From: 21-14-0-10-47-8 sp966211795
Lineage (GTDB): Bacteria; Bdellovibrionota; Bdellovibrionia; Bdellovibrionales; Bdellovibrionaceae
DNA length: 64,000 nucleotides
Direction of reading: 5' to 3'
Assembly: GCA_966211795.1 (NCBI GenBank)
Contig: CBIHNW010000006.1
Location: 146,471 to 210,470 of the forward strand
A program made the translations under genes and the position numbers. Numbering within the stretch: the first letter of the stretch is position 1; each line of letters begins with the position of its first letter. Shown here one piece after another: positions 9,050-17,746 of this stretch. A model generated the notes under the pieces. The model was given only the letters and a program-made list of their open reading frames with translations. It was not told where the DNA came from and searched no databases.

Positions 9050-9859
9050 ATGAAAGCGCTCAATCTCATTGGTTTTCTAATCTCGGTCTCTTTGCTGGGA
9101 GCCTGCGATCCAAAATCAACCAACGACGACTAAAAAGAGCGGCTTCGACTGCAGCTCGAAGAAACGGAACGATTGAACAAGCAAGCCATCGAACAGGCGA
9201 AATACCAGGCCGAGACAGTCGCTAATCTCAACAAGCAAGGTGGGCAGCCGGGCGTGATCTATCTGGCTTCCGTTTTAGCCACCACGTCCGCTGACGGCAT
9301 GATCGAATCCGATCCGCGCATCCGCATTTTGCAACATCCCGGAATTGGTTTTGATGGAAAGCCATCGGTCCTGAATCTCAAGCAATCCGTCAAAATTCAA
9401 TCTGAGACTGAACCAGTTCAAGTCTCGGTCTCGGAAGTGAGTCAGCGACGAACTTACATCAACGTGGGCTGTGAGAATTTGGATCCCAGTGAATATGCCG
9501 GTCTGAACGAAATCAAAATGAAGGCTCATAAATTTTTGCTGGAAGCGGTTGCGACCAAGGTTTTTATCTGCGGAAAGCACGCGATCTTATTCAATATCGC
9601 GTTCGTGAACGCTCAGGAAATCATTCTGAAAAACGTCGACCGGGAAATGAAGTCAAGCGGAGTGATGCTGACTTTGCAGGCCCAAACGCTGACTTTGGTT
9701 GGTGAAAATCGTTTGGCCGCGGCGGGGCCAAAATTAAAAGCACCGGCATTCATTTGGAGCCCTTCCATTTCTCTGGAGATTCTAGAGGGCCTCTCTGGAA
9801 CGGGCCATTTGCTTTTGGAAACCACCGGCGCCAGTTACGATTCCGGCAAGGGAAGCTAG
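9050..9859 (+). pseudogene. Lipoprotein gene interrupted by an in-frame TAA
   Basis: An ATG at 9050 starts a lipoprotein signal peptide (MKALNLIGFLISVSLLGAC, lipobox LLGAC) that reaches a TAA at 9131-9133 after only 27 codons. The same frame then stays open to 9859. The sequence right after the stop (KERLRLQLEETERLNKQ) is a good amphipathic coiled coil that runs on without break into the rest. The intact product would be 269 aa: lipid anchor, coiled coil, then a globular C-terminal part of unknown fold. A restart at TTG 9173 is possible but would give no signal peptide. Either a recent nonsense mutation, programmed readthrough, or a sequence error. Confidence 0.75.
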
Positions 9860-9865
9860 CCTCAT

Positions 9866-9897
9866 AAAAAAACCCAAGCTGTTCAGGCTTGGGTTTT
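9866..9897. terminator. Bidirectional rho-independent terminator
   Basis: AACCCAAGC (9871-9879) pairs with GCTTGGGTT (9887-9895). A runs on the left and TTTT on the right let it work both for the broken lipoprotein gene and for the convergent grxD/bolA operon. Confidence 0.85.
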
Positions 9898-9942
9898 CAT
9901 CTCGAGTCTTGATCTCGAAGCGAATTTAAATTTCAGCGGAAA

Positions 9943-10251
9943 TTAATTCTTCAGCAAAGTCTGCAGCTCGCCGGTTTCGTACATTTCCATCATGATATCG
10001 CTGCCGCCGACCAATTGTTTTTTCACGTACAATTGCGGAATGGTGGGCCAGTTGCCGTAAGCTTTGATGCCTTCACGGATGTCCTGGTCTTCCAACACAT
10101 TGACCGACACAAACGGAATGTCGAGATCCTGCAGGATCGCCGTCGCGCGAGCCGAGAAACCACACATCGGAAATTGCGCTGTTCCTTTCATGAAAAGAAC
10201 AACCGGGTTTTCATTCAAAATTTGTTCAATGCGTTCTTTAACTTCTGGCAT
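9943..10251 (-). CDS. grxD: Monothiol glutaredoxin, Grx4 family
   Basis: 102 aa with the monothiol active site CGFS inside AQFPMCGFSARA, the cis-Pro region WPTIPQLYV and the glutathione-binding GGSDIMMEMYETGEL. Such proteins bind a [2Fe-2S] cluster with glutathione, and usually with BolA, and serve in Fe-S cluster delivery or iron sensing. It lies 10 bp downstream of the bolA gene, which supports a Grx4-BolA partnership. Length and motifs are complete. Confidence 0.95.
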   Translation of the reverse strand: MPEVKERIEQILNENPVVLFMKGTAQFPMCGFSARATAILQDLDIPFVSVNVLEDQDIREGIKAYGNWPTIPQLYVKKQLVGGSDIMMEMYETGELQTLLKN

Positions 10252-10261
10252 AACAGCTCCT

Positions 10262-10492
10262 TTAGGATTTGATTTTTGTGCGGATGGACAGGGCGTGAAC
10301 TTCGCCGGTTTTCAATTCCGGTCCGAAAACGGCCATCACGGCTTGATGTTGTTGGATGCGGCTCAGGCCCTGAAACGCGCCACTTTCAACGGAAACTTCC
10401 CAATGATCTTGCGTGCCGGTGAGATCAATCACGTCCACCATGGCATCAGGATAGGCCTTCATAATTCGATCTTTCATCATTTCTTGAGTCAT
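10262..10492 (-). CDS. bolA: BolA family protein
   Basis: 76 aa with the BolA fold signatures: the helix GLSRIQQHQAVMAVFG and the C-terminal GEVHALSIRTKI containing the conserved His that ligands the shared Fe-S cluster. BolA proteins form heterodimers with monothiol glutaredoxins, and the gene directly precedes grxD with a 10-bp gap. The small size fits the YrbA/IbaG-like subgroup. Confidence 0.92.
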   Translation of the reverse strand: MTQEMMKDRIMKAYPDAMVDVIDLTGTQDHWEVSVESGAFQGLSRIQQHQAVMAVFGPELKTGEVHALSIRTKIKS

Positions 10493-10538
10493 AAGGGAAG
10501 GGTGTAAACTGAAATTCCCGCTCTGTCAGCGAAAAGTT

Positions 10539-10576
10539 GGCGGCGGTTTCAACCCAAACAACCCGAAACCGCCGCC
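10539..10576. repeat. Perfect 12-bp inverted repeat upstream of bolA
   Basis: GGCGGCGGTTTC (10539-10550) and GAAACCGCCGCC (10565-10576) are separated by 14 bp. The repeat lies 47-84 bp upstream of the bolA start. There is no T tract, so it is more likely an operator or RNA stem than a terminator. A second short palindrome, GGAGATGATCTCC, follows at 10583-10595. Confidence 0.6.
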
Positions 10577-10898
10577 CAAGGAGGAGATGATCTCCAGATC
10601 ACCCATGCTTTTTCTGCCACAGTGACCTGGCTTAATATTCAAATGTTTCGAGCAACATACTTTTCGAGGCTGGTTTCTTCCAATGCCGGGGTTTGATTTT
10701 ATCATGCGCCGGGCGCATGAAGGCTCAGATGTTATTTATGGGATCTCGGCAAGGAAAGTCCTTGATCGGGCCGGCTGGCAAAGCAGTTTTTACAATCGTT
10801 TCGGCGCTTGGGGGCAGGTGCATTCCAATGGACAGGGATTTTTTATTTCGTTAGCGTGGACTCATTCTAAATTTATTTTGCGAAGGGCATTTCATTCG
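10577..10898. other. Intergenic region
   Basis: The interval between the bolA promoter side and the next gene. Apart from the short palindrome at 10583-10595 I see nothing. The frame of the next gene stays open leftward to about 10683, but that translation looks non-coding. Confidence 0.4.
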
Positions 10899-11768
10899 AT
10901 GAAAAATTCGGCGAAAGCAGTGGGGTTTTGGACTGGGTCGGTCGGAGCTTTGTTGATGGCGGGGCTGCAGGTGGCCGCCATTGGGCGCTCGACTTCTTCC
11001 ACGGCGGCCGTCGGTTATTTTTTTGTTCCGTTTTTTGCGGTCGCCGCGTTTGTCTTCTTTTTCATATTTGGTTTTTGCATTGGGCTGATTCGTCAACAGA
11101 TCGCTCAAGGACGAAGGAAAAATGACTTGCAGATGATTTTACCGGCCCTGTTGGTTATTTCGATGGCTGGGTTTTTTATGAATGAAACTTTCACCGGAAT
11201 TGTCACCATGCAAACGGTCGCCGAGGTCGAGAGGGCCCAGAGCGGGGATCAACTGAAAGCCATTTTCGATCAGTCAATGTGGGGTCGAAATAAATTCGTG
11301 CTCGGGGCGATCGCGCAAAAAGAGATCGCCACTGCCGAGATCCTGGACCAGATCGCGCATCTGCAAGATCCCGAATTGCAAGAGGCCATGGGCTCCCTGC
11401 TTCCAGTGATGGGAAACAATGGCAAAGGCCTGGCCGTGATGCGATTGGTGGTGAACAATCCCCATGTTTCGCCCGAGACGGTCGAGTATCTGGCCGCCAG
11501 CAGTCAGGACCTGTATGTCCTGGGTGATATTGCCGGCAGTCGCAAAACATCGCTCGCGACGCTCAGAAAATTAGCGGAAAAAAAGAATTATCTCGTCGAT
11601 TGGGGATTGGCGCAAAATCTGATGACGCCACCTGATGTTTTTGCTTTGCTGCTCGAGCGAATGAAAGATGCAAATCATCGCGTGACTTTGGAAATGCTCG
11701 AGCGAAACCCGAGCGTCCCGGCGGATGTTCGCGAAAAAGCTCAGGTCGCGCTGAAGACTTGGCACTAG
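10899..11768 (+). CDS. Membrane protein with C-terminal helical repeats
   Basis: 289 aa from the ATG at 10899 (MKNSAKAVGFW). Three hydrophobic segments occupy about residues 7-25, 38-62 and 76-96. The rest looks like short helical repeats with recurring NP elements (VNNPHVSPETVEYLA, ERNPSVPADVREKA), similar in style to Leu-rich-variant or HEAT-like repeats. The upstream frame is open but has poor coding character; a GAAGGG 12 bases ahead of the ATG is a weak ribosome site. No family was recognised; possibly a membrane-anchored scaffold facing the cytoplasm. Confidence 0.6.
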   Translation: MKNSAKAVGFWTGSVGALLMAGLQVAAIGRSTSSTAAVGYFFVPFFAVAAFVFFFIFGFCIGLIRQQIAQGRRKNDLQMILPALLVISMAGFFMNETFTGIVTMQTVAEVERAQSGDQLKAIFDQSMWGRNKFVLGAIAQKEIATAEILDQIAHLQDPELQEAMGSLLPVMGNNGKGLAVMRLVVNNPHVSPETVEYLAASSQDLYVLGDIAGSRKTSLATLRKLAEKKNYLVDWGLAQNLMTPPDVFALLLERMKDANHRVTLEMLERNPSVPADVREKAQVALKTWH

Positions 11769-11813
11769 GTTCGCGACCTCGTGACGGTCATCAGCGAATC
11801 GCACCGGCTTGAA

Positions 11814-12527
11814 TCACATCGATTCGCTTTTCAGCTGATCGTTCACCGCTTTGGCGTTCACGGGATAAGGTTTAAACTTGTACTGGCAGTTGGTGACTTT
11901 CAATTTGTAAATCACCGAGATATTCGCGTCGGCCGAGTCCAAAGTCGCTTGTCCGGCCGCTGGCTGATCCGATGAACTGATGTTCTGGTTGGTCGCAACC
12001 GCTAAGCTTGTGTTGCCACCGCAGGGCGAGACGTGCGTGGCAAAGCTCTCGGTGGAAGCACCCCAAGTGAAGACGTCCTGAAGAGGGCCTGGTTTGTAAT
12101 TGCGAAGACCACCGGGCATCGACGTGCTGGAAACGATATTGCCGCCGGCTTTGTATATGGCCGCGCCATTATCAAAAAAGTAACGAGAATTGATCATCCA
12201 AAACGCGCCTGGATCCAAAGCGTAAAATCCGCGGTAATCGATGCGCTCAATGCTGAGCTGAAGATTCGGCGGCAAAGTCAGCGACATCAGCAACCCACAG
12301 TGCGAGGTCATCGATTCGCGGCCTTTCACGCCCGGGATCTGGGTCTGCATTTGTTCGAACAAGATGCTAAAGCTCAACATGTCAGGCGCCCAGGTGATCG
12401 AATAACTGCCCTCGGGGCAACCGCCGCCATTCGCGGTGACGCCATTGTATCGAATATCCGCGGCATGAGCTTGAAGAGTCAGAAGAGAAGTGAAAAGGGC
12501 GATGGCAAGACCGAAAACTTTTTTCAT
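11814..12527 (-). CDS. Secreted DUF4360-like protein
   Basis: 237 aa. The ATG at 12527 has GGAG five bases upstream and gives a classic signal peptide (MKKVFGLAIALFTSLLTLQAHA, cut after AHA). The mature part begins with a GGGCPEGSYSITWAPD run, then TSHCGLLMSLTLPPNLQLSI and YRGFYAL, the order seen in DUF4360 proteins. Four cysteines probably form disulphides. Members are secreted proteins of unknown role in several bacterial groups and fungi. Assignment rests on these motifs alone. Confidence 0.65.
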   Translation of the reverse strand: MKKVFGLAIALFTSLLTLQAHAADIRYNGVTANGGGCPEGSYSITWAPDMLSFSILFEQMQTQIPGVKGRESMTSHCGLLMSLTLPPNLQLSIERIDYRGFYALDPGAFWMINSRYFFDNGAAIYKAGGNIVSSTSMPGGLRNYKPGPLQDVFTWGASTESFATHVSPCGGNTSLAVATNQNISSSDQPAAGQATLDSADANISVIYKLKVTNCQYKFKPYPVNAKAVNDQLKSESM

Positions 12528-12635
12528 AACAACTCCGGGAAGAAAAAGGTTGGTGTCAAGTTGCTCTAGCCCCCTTGACATTGCAAGCCCAGGGCCCAAG
12601 CAGAATGGCACCGTCCTTTTGCCTCCCGGAAAGCC

Positions 12636-13100
12636 TCAATTGACCAAGGCTCCAAACCCAAGCATCACATCGTTGATGGGGTCGGCCGAATGGTCTTCGA
12701 AAGTGAAGGTGTGACATCGCGAGCTTTCATAAGTTCGCACGTCATGATCGCCGCGAACGATGCTGACAAAGTATCCGGGTAAATCAACACAAAATGGGGC
12801 TCCCGGATTTTCATCCGTCCATGGCGAGGCCGGGTTCACCGCATTGATTTTTTGAAGGGCCTTTTGGTAGGCCAAAGATGTCAGTCGACCCAGATATTTT
12901 TTATTCACCGTTGCGCCACTGGACGCATCTTTCTCAACCCAATAAATCCAGCGTGTTCTCAGCAGATAAACCGTTTCCTCCATCGGTGGCCGCACAAAAC
13001 CTGGTGTTTTATTCCATTTCGCAACGTAAGAGGGAAGACCCCACGCGAAGAAAGAGCTTAGGATCAGACCCAGTGAAAGAAGCCGTCTTAAAGTTTTCAT
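12636..13100 (-). CDS. Secreted protein of unknown function
   Basis: 154 aa from the ATG at 13100, chosen because GGAG sits six bases ahead of it; other possible starts lie at 13106 and 13112. The N terminus MKTLRRLLSLGLILSSFFAWG is a signal peptide. The mature part has two cysteines (FCVDLPGYF, SSRCHTF) and no recognised domain. It lies about 110 bp upstream of the DUF4360-like gene on the same strand, so the two may be coexpressed. Confidence 0.6.
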   Translation of the reverse strand: MKTLRRLLSLGLILSSFFAWGLPSYVAKWNKTPGFVRPPMEETVYLLRTRWIYWVEKDASSGATVNKKYLGRLTSLAYQKALQKINAVNPASPWTDENPGAPFCVDLPGYFVSIVRGDHDVRTYESSRCHTFTFEDHSADPINDVMLGFGALVN

Positions 13101-13350
13101 TTGCATCTCCAATGCGGTTGAATTTGATCAGTGCACGGTCCTCATTCAGTCCACAACGCCTGTTATCAAGACCCGTTGCCAGTTCACAATGCGGACCGAT
13201 TGCAAAGGGGACGCCGCGACCGCAACCAAAGCCATTTCGCGGTGGGCTTGCTGGCTTGGAAAACTTCCTCAGAAGGGGTTGAAAATGGGATGATTTCAAC
13301 TTTGCTTTCAAATCGGCATGGCTTAAGATCCCCTTCATAAGGATGGGCCA

Positions 13351-15243
13351 TTGCCGATTGTTTTGTTTTTTTTCGCATTCCTGATCACGTTGGGTTTTTA
13401 CAGCCTGTCGCGCTTGCAGTTTCTGTTTTGGAACTGGAGTTTTTATCACCAGCAATCTTTCATGGATCTGGCACAAGCTTTTTGGCACGCCCTGCGATTT
13501 GATCTCTCTGCCATCGCCATTTTATCGGCCATTCCCTTCCTTCTTTTTTGGATCCTCAGTCTGTTCAGGCAAAAGCCGCTCAGCCTGGCCAATAAGCGCT
13601 GGTTGTTAGGGCTTTTCGTGCTGTTTCAGCTGCCAACCATGATCGTGAATCTGGGCGATGCGGAATTCATTCATTTCCTGGGCCGTCGCTACACTTTTGA
13701 TGCACTCTTTTTATTCCGCGAAATTCCAGGAAAATTTTGGGGCCTTCTGCTCTCGTACTGGCAACTGAACCTGATTGATTTTGTGATTTTGGCGTTGTTT
13801 GTTTTCGTGACGGTCTTTTGGCTTTCGCGGAAAACACCGGATGTTTCGCTGAAGAGGAGAAAGACGCTGGCCGTTGGCTTTACTCTTTTCGCGGGACTTT
13901 TCATCTGCTCGCGCGGGGGCTTGCAAAGCAAGCCGATCAATTTTGCGCACGCACAGATTTTTGTGCAGCCCATGATGAACAGCCTGGTGCTGAATTCGTC
14001 TTTCACCTTGATCCAAACGGTGAAACGGCAAAGCCTGCCGCGAGATCGTTTTTTCACCAGCGAAGAAATGCTTCACTGGCTGCGATTCAAGCAGGGCGAA
14101 ACATCAATGCTCGAAGGCCATCGGCCGGGCGTGAAGCCGAACGTGGTCCTGTTTATCATGGAAAGCATGGGGCTCGAGTACATGGGCCGCCCGCACGGGG
14201 ACCGAGGGTACGCGCCATTCTTGGATGAGCTCTCGAAGAAGAGCCTGTTTTTTCCGAATACTTTCGCCAACGCCCGTCGCTCGATCGAAGGCATCGGCGC
14301 GATCATGGGTGGTATTCCGTCTTTGATGAACGAGCCCTTTATCAGCTCGCAATACTTGACCAATTACTTTTTAGGCATTGGCACACGTCTGCAGAGTGAA
14401 GGTTATCACACCAGCTTTTTTCACGGCGCACAGAATGGTTCTATGTACTTTGATCAGTTCATGAAAAGCGCCGGCGTGAAAAACTACTTTGGGCGCAACG
14501 AATATCCAAACCCCGCCGACGATGATGGCACCTGGGGTATTTTTGATGAACCTTTTTTGCAGTGGATGGACACGAAATTATCCTCGTTTCCGCAGCCCTT
14601 TTTCTCGGCCGTTTTCACGCTGAGCTCGCATCATCCTTTTCAGATCCCTAAGGCTTACGAGGGAAAATTTCCGAAGGGCACTTCCGAAATTCACGAAACC
14701 GTCGGTTACACCGATATGGCTTTGCGCAAGTTTTTCGAGAGCGCGCAAAAAGAACCTTGGTTTCAAAATACGATTTTCATCCTGACCGCCGATCACACTT
14801 ACAAACCGAATCGTCCCGAATATCAGAACGATCTGGGACTTTACCGCATTCCATTGATCATTTACTCGCCCGGAATCAAACTGCCACAACCACCGGAACA
14901 GCAGATCGTGCAGCAGACGGATATCTTGCCGACGATTTTGGATCTGCTGGGGGTGAAAGAAAAAGAGCGCAATTATCTGGGCACCTCGGTGTTCATTCCG
15001 GGCGATCGATTTTCGGTGAATTATTTTGATGGGCATTACCTGTTTGTGACCCAGGATTATTTTATGACCCACAATCGGGATGCGGGCTTTGATCTTTATT
15101 CGATGAAAGATCCCGAACAGAAAGCACCCATTCAAGATCAGCCGGAAAAAAAGGAAGAAATGGAGGATCGCCTGAAAGCGGTCATTCAATATTTCAGCCA
15201 GGGCATGTGGGACAACAAACTCTACTATCCATCCGGACATTAA
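13351..15243 (+). CDS. LTA synthase-family (phosphoglycerol transferase-like) membrane sulfatase
   Basis: 630 aa. Five or so N-terminal membrane helices (about residues 1-190) are followed by a periplasmic alkaline-phosphatase-fold domain with NVVLFIMESMGLEYMG (metal-binding Glu), ANARRSIEGIGAIMGG (nucleophile position, Ser rather than the usual Thr), FTLSSHHPF and ILTADHTYK (metal-binding Asp-His). This is the Sulfatase/LtaS-OpgB-EptA superfamily. The nearest known tasks are transfer of phosphoglycerol or phosphoethanolamine from phospholipid to an envelope glycan or lipid. The start is TTG at 13351 with AAGGA seven bases upstream. It may decorate an outer-membrane or periplasmic glycan; the substrate is unknown. 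Confidence 0.85.
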   Translation: MPIVLFFFAFLITLGFYSLSRLQFLFWNWSFYHQQSFMDLAQAFWHALRFDLSAIAILSAIPFLLFWILSLFRQKPLSLANKRWLLGLFVLFQLPTMIVNLGDAEFIHFLGRRYTFDALFLFREIPGKFWGLLLSYWQLNLIDFVILALFVFVTVFWLSRKTPDVSLKRRKTLAVGFTLFAGLFICSRGGLQSKPINFAHAQIFVQPMMNSLVLNSSFTLIQTVKRQSLPRDRFFTSEEMLHWLRFKQGETSMLEGHRPGVKPNVVLFIMESMGLEYMGRPHGDRGYAPFLDELSKKSLFFPNTFANARRSIEGIGAIMGGIPSLMNEPFISSQYLTNYFLGIGTRLQSEGYHTSFFHGAQNGSMYFDQFMKSAGVKNYFGRNEYPNPADDDGTWGIFDEPFLQWMDTKLSSFPQPFFSAVFTLSSHHPFQIPKAYEGKFPKGTSEIHETVGYTDMALRKFFESAQKEPWFQNTIFILTADHTYKPNRPEYQNDLGLYRIPLIIYSPGIKLPQPPEQQIVQQTDILPTILDLLGVKEKERNYLGTSVFIPGDRFSVNYFDGHYLFVTQDYFMTHNRDAGFDLYSMKDPEQKAPIQDQPEKKEEMEDRLKAVIQYFSQGMWDNKLYYPSGH

Positions 15244-15306
15244 ATTCACGAAAAGCTCACTAAGGCTTGCGCTGAGATCTAAATTTTGCGAAAACAGTCG
15301 GCACCG

Positions 15307-15654
15307 ATGAAATTGTTTTTTACCCCTGCTTCTCCGGAGCACCAAAAGCGTGAAAAGGCGAAGGCTCGTGAATTGCGATCCTCGCAGTGGTGGAAACAAA
15401 CGGTCGGAAAAGGACTTTGTTATCACTGTGAACAAAGGTTTAAACCGACCGATTTAACGATGGATCACCTGATTCCGATCGCTCGCGGCGGGAAATCAGA
15501 TAAGAAGAACTGCGTCCCCAGTTGCAAGGATTGCAACACCAAAAAGGGACACCAAACTCGTGCGGAGATGGCCATGGATGAACTTGCCGATGATCTTTCA
15601 AACAGCAAAAATCCCCCCTCGAATTCGGATTCTGACGATAATTCGGGCAATTAA
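15307..15654 (+). CDS. HNH endonuclease domain protein
   Basis: 115 aa. The HNH core is CYHCEQRFKPTDLTMDHLIPIARGGKSDKKNCVPSCKDCNTKKG, with the catalytic DH and zinc-binding Cys pairs both present. A basic N-terminal arm and a Ser/Asp-rich acidic tail flank it. The ATG at 15307 is used; a TTG at 15286 is an alternative. Free-standing small HNH proteins of this kind are common in bacterial genomes and their role is seldom known. It sits 96 bp upstream of the topoisomerase VI operon; whether the link is meaningful is open. Confidence 0.82.
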   Translation: MKLFFTPASPEHQKREKAKARELRSSQWWKQTVGKGLCYHCEQRFKPTDLTMDHLIPIARGGKSDKKNCVPSCKDCNTKKGHQTRAEMAMDELADDLSNSKNPPSNSDSDDNSGN

Positions 15655-15750
15655 CGCGTAGCGCACGACCTTCCAGGACTTTGTTCTTGCTTCGGTGCTG
15701 GGCGTTACTGTTTCCTAGAAGTTGCTTCATCAAAAATAAAGGACGTCATC

Positions 15751-17736
15751 GTGAGTAACAAGATCACCAAAAGTAGCACTGCTGAGTACTTTGCAAAGAA
15801 CCTGCAGCAGGTTGGATTCTCATCTCCTTTAAAAGCTGTTTTGACCACTTTGAAAGAGGCGGTCGATAACTCTCTGGATGCTTGCGAGCAGGCCGGAATC
15901 CTTCCTGAAATCGAAGTTCAAATTCAAAAAGTAGGTACGGGCTCTTCTAAAAACACGGATCTGATCAAGATCACCGTTGAAGACAATGGACCCGGAATCG
16001 ATCCCGATGATTTAGCGAAGGTGTTCGGAGAATACCTAGCCTCGTCGAAATTCGGTAAGGGTCAATGTTCGCGCGGCCAGCAAGGGATCGGGATCTCGGC
16101 CGCGACCACATGGGCGCAGCTGACAAATGCCAAAGGTGCTTTTGTCCTCAGTAAAACGTCCGGAATGCGAAAGGCCGTGAAGGGCCAAGTCGATGTCGAT
16201 ATCAAATCCAACACCGGAATTTTACGCAATAAAGAGACGGTGGATTGGGATCGAAAATCGGGAACTCGGGTTGAATTCACCATCGACGGACGCATTCAAT
16301 TGAACGGCGACGGTGGTCTGATCACTTATCTTGAAGGCACGGTGCTGGTGAATCCGCATCTGACTTTGAAATACAAATTGTTGGACAACGATTGGATGCA
16401 CGTCGAGCGCGTGACCAACACGGTCCCGGATATTCCGGGCGCGACGTTGCCGCATCCTCATACTTTTAAATTGGGTGAATTCATCACGCATTCGACTTTG
16501 TACGGAAAAATCACTCTGGATAAGTTCCTGAAGACGGGATTTTCGCGTATTTCCGATCAATCTTTAAAGGATTTCACCGGAAAAGGGATGCCGAAAGGCT
16601 TGCTGAACACGCCGATCACGTCATTGAAACAGGATGATTTCAAAAAGGTTTTCCAAGCGGTGCAAGACACCGAATTGATGGCGCCTTCGACCAAATCGGT
16701 TCTGACCGTCGGTGAAGATGCGCTTTCCAAATCCATTCAGCGTTTGGGTGAAGTCGATTTCTTCTCGGTGGTCACAAGAAAACCGGCGATTTGCGACTTT
16801 AAACCGGTGGTTGTCGAAGTCGCTTTGGCGCGATTTATCTCGCGAAATCAAGAGGCCGACGAGCCCGTGCAATTGCTGCGATTTGCGAATCGTGTGCCTT
16901 TGCAGTTTGATAAGTCAGGTTGCGCGATCACTTGGGCCATCGAATCCGTGAACTGGAAATCCTATGGTTTGCAGCAGCCAAAGGGCAGCTTGCCACTGGG
17001 ACCTTACGTGTTTGCGGTGTCGCTGACTTCGCCTTTCATTAAATTTAAAAATGCCTCGAAGGAAACGATCGATGCCTCGGAAGAGCTGGTCGAAGAAATT
17101 CGCCGCGCTCTGATGCAAGCGGGACAAAAGCTGTCTCGTCACATCAAAAAGGAATTCAAAGAAGCGGATCTCGAGCGAAAGCTCGCGCACATCGAACAGT
17201 TTGGTCCGATCCTGGTCGAAACTCTGGTTCGCATTACGAAATCGCCGGAAGGTCGTCGCGTGAAGGCCGAAGAGGGTTTGCGAAAACTGTTGGGCCGAGA
17301 CTCGAAAGAGGCGATTGCGGATCTGGAAGAAGCAGAGAACAAGCTTGCGAAACAGAAATCCCGCGAAGCGAAAAAAATGGGATTGGATGAAGATTCAGAC
17401 GTTGAAATCGACGTGATCGGCGAAGAGATTGCCGAGCAATCGATGGCAAAATCCGGAACGAAGAAAGAAATCGCGGCGGCCGGCACTAAAAAACACTCGG
17501 AAGCGGTGGCCGGAACGAAAAAGCAAGCGGACGAACCTGCGGGGACGAAGAAGCTGGCGGAATTCGTGACCGGCACCAAGAAACAGGCTGATGAGCCTGC
17601 GGGAACCAAGAAGCAAGCCGATGTCGTGACTGGGACCAAAAAACAAGCCGACGAACCGGTGAGCACCAAGAAACTAGCCGAACCTGTGGGCACTAAAAAA
17701 CAAGCGGATGTCGTCGCTGGAACAAAGAAAAAGTAG
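15751..17736 (+). CDS. top6B: DNA topoisomerase VI subunit B with a GTKK-repeat tail
   Basis: 661 aa from a GTG with AAGGA upstream. A GHKL ATPase domain comes first: LKEAVDNSLDACEQAG (N box), VEDNGPGIDPDDL (G1), KFGKGQCSRGQQGIGIS (G2), then a transducer domain (RFANRVPLQFD, ITWAIESVNWKSYGL). This is the ATP-operated clamp of the A2B2 type IIB topoisomerase. Residues from about 555 to the end are a low-complexity tail with ten or so GTKK(Q/L)A(D/E)-type repeats, strongly basic, not part of the family core. The subunit A gene follows 10 bp later. Topoisomerase VI is typical of archaea and plants and patchy in bacteria. Confidence 0.92.
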   Translation: MSNKITKSSTAEYFAKNLQQVGFSSPLKAVLTTLKEAVDNSLDACEQAGILPEIEVQIQKVGTGSSKNTDLIKITVEDNGPGIDPDDLAKVFGEYLASSKFGKGQCSRGQQGIGISAATTWAQLTNAKGAFVLSKTSGMRKAVKGQVDVDIKSNTGILRNKETVDWDRKSGTRVEFTIDGRIQLNGDGGLITYLEGTVLVNPHLTLKYKLLDNDWMHVERVTNTVPDIPGATLPHPHTFKLGEFITHSTLYGKITLDKFLKTGFSRISDQSLKDFTGKGMPKGLLNTPITSLKQDDFKKVFQAVQDTELMAPSTKSVLTVGEDALSKSIQRLGEVDFFSVVTRKPAICDFKPVVVEVALARFISRNQEADEPVQLLRFANRVPLQFDKSGCAITWAIESVNWKSYGLQQPKGSLPLGPYVFAVSLTSPFIKFKNASKETIDASEELVEEIRRALMQAGQKLSRHIKKEFKEADLERKLAHIEQFGPILVETLVRITKSPEGRRVKAEEGLRKLLGRDSKEAIADLEEAENKLAKQKSREAKKMGLDEDSDVEIDVIGEEIAEQSMAKSGTKKEIAAAGTKKHSEAVAGTKKQADEPAGTKKLAEFVTGTKKQADEPAGTKKQADVVTGTKKQADEPVSTKKLAEPVGTKKQADVVAGTKKK

Positions 17737-17746
17737 GGTTTAACTT

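Noticed and set aside
9173..9859. Separate gene starting at TTG 9173
   Set aside because: The coiled coil begins upstream of this point and is continuous with the frame of the lipoprotein signal; an interrupted single gene explains it better.
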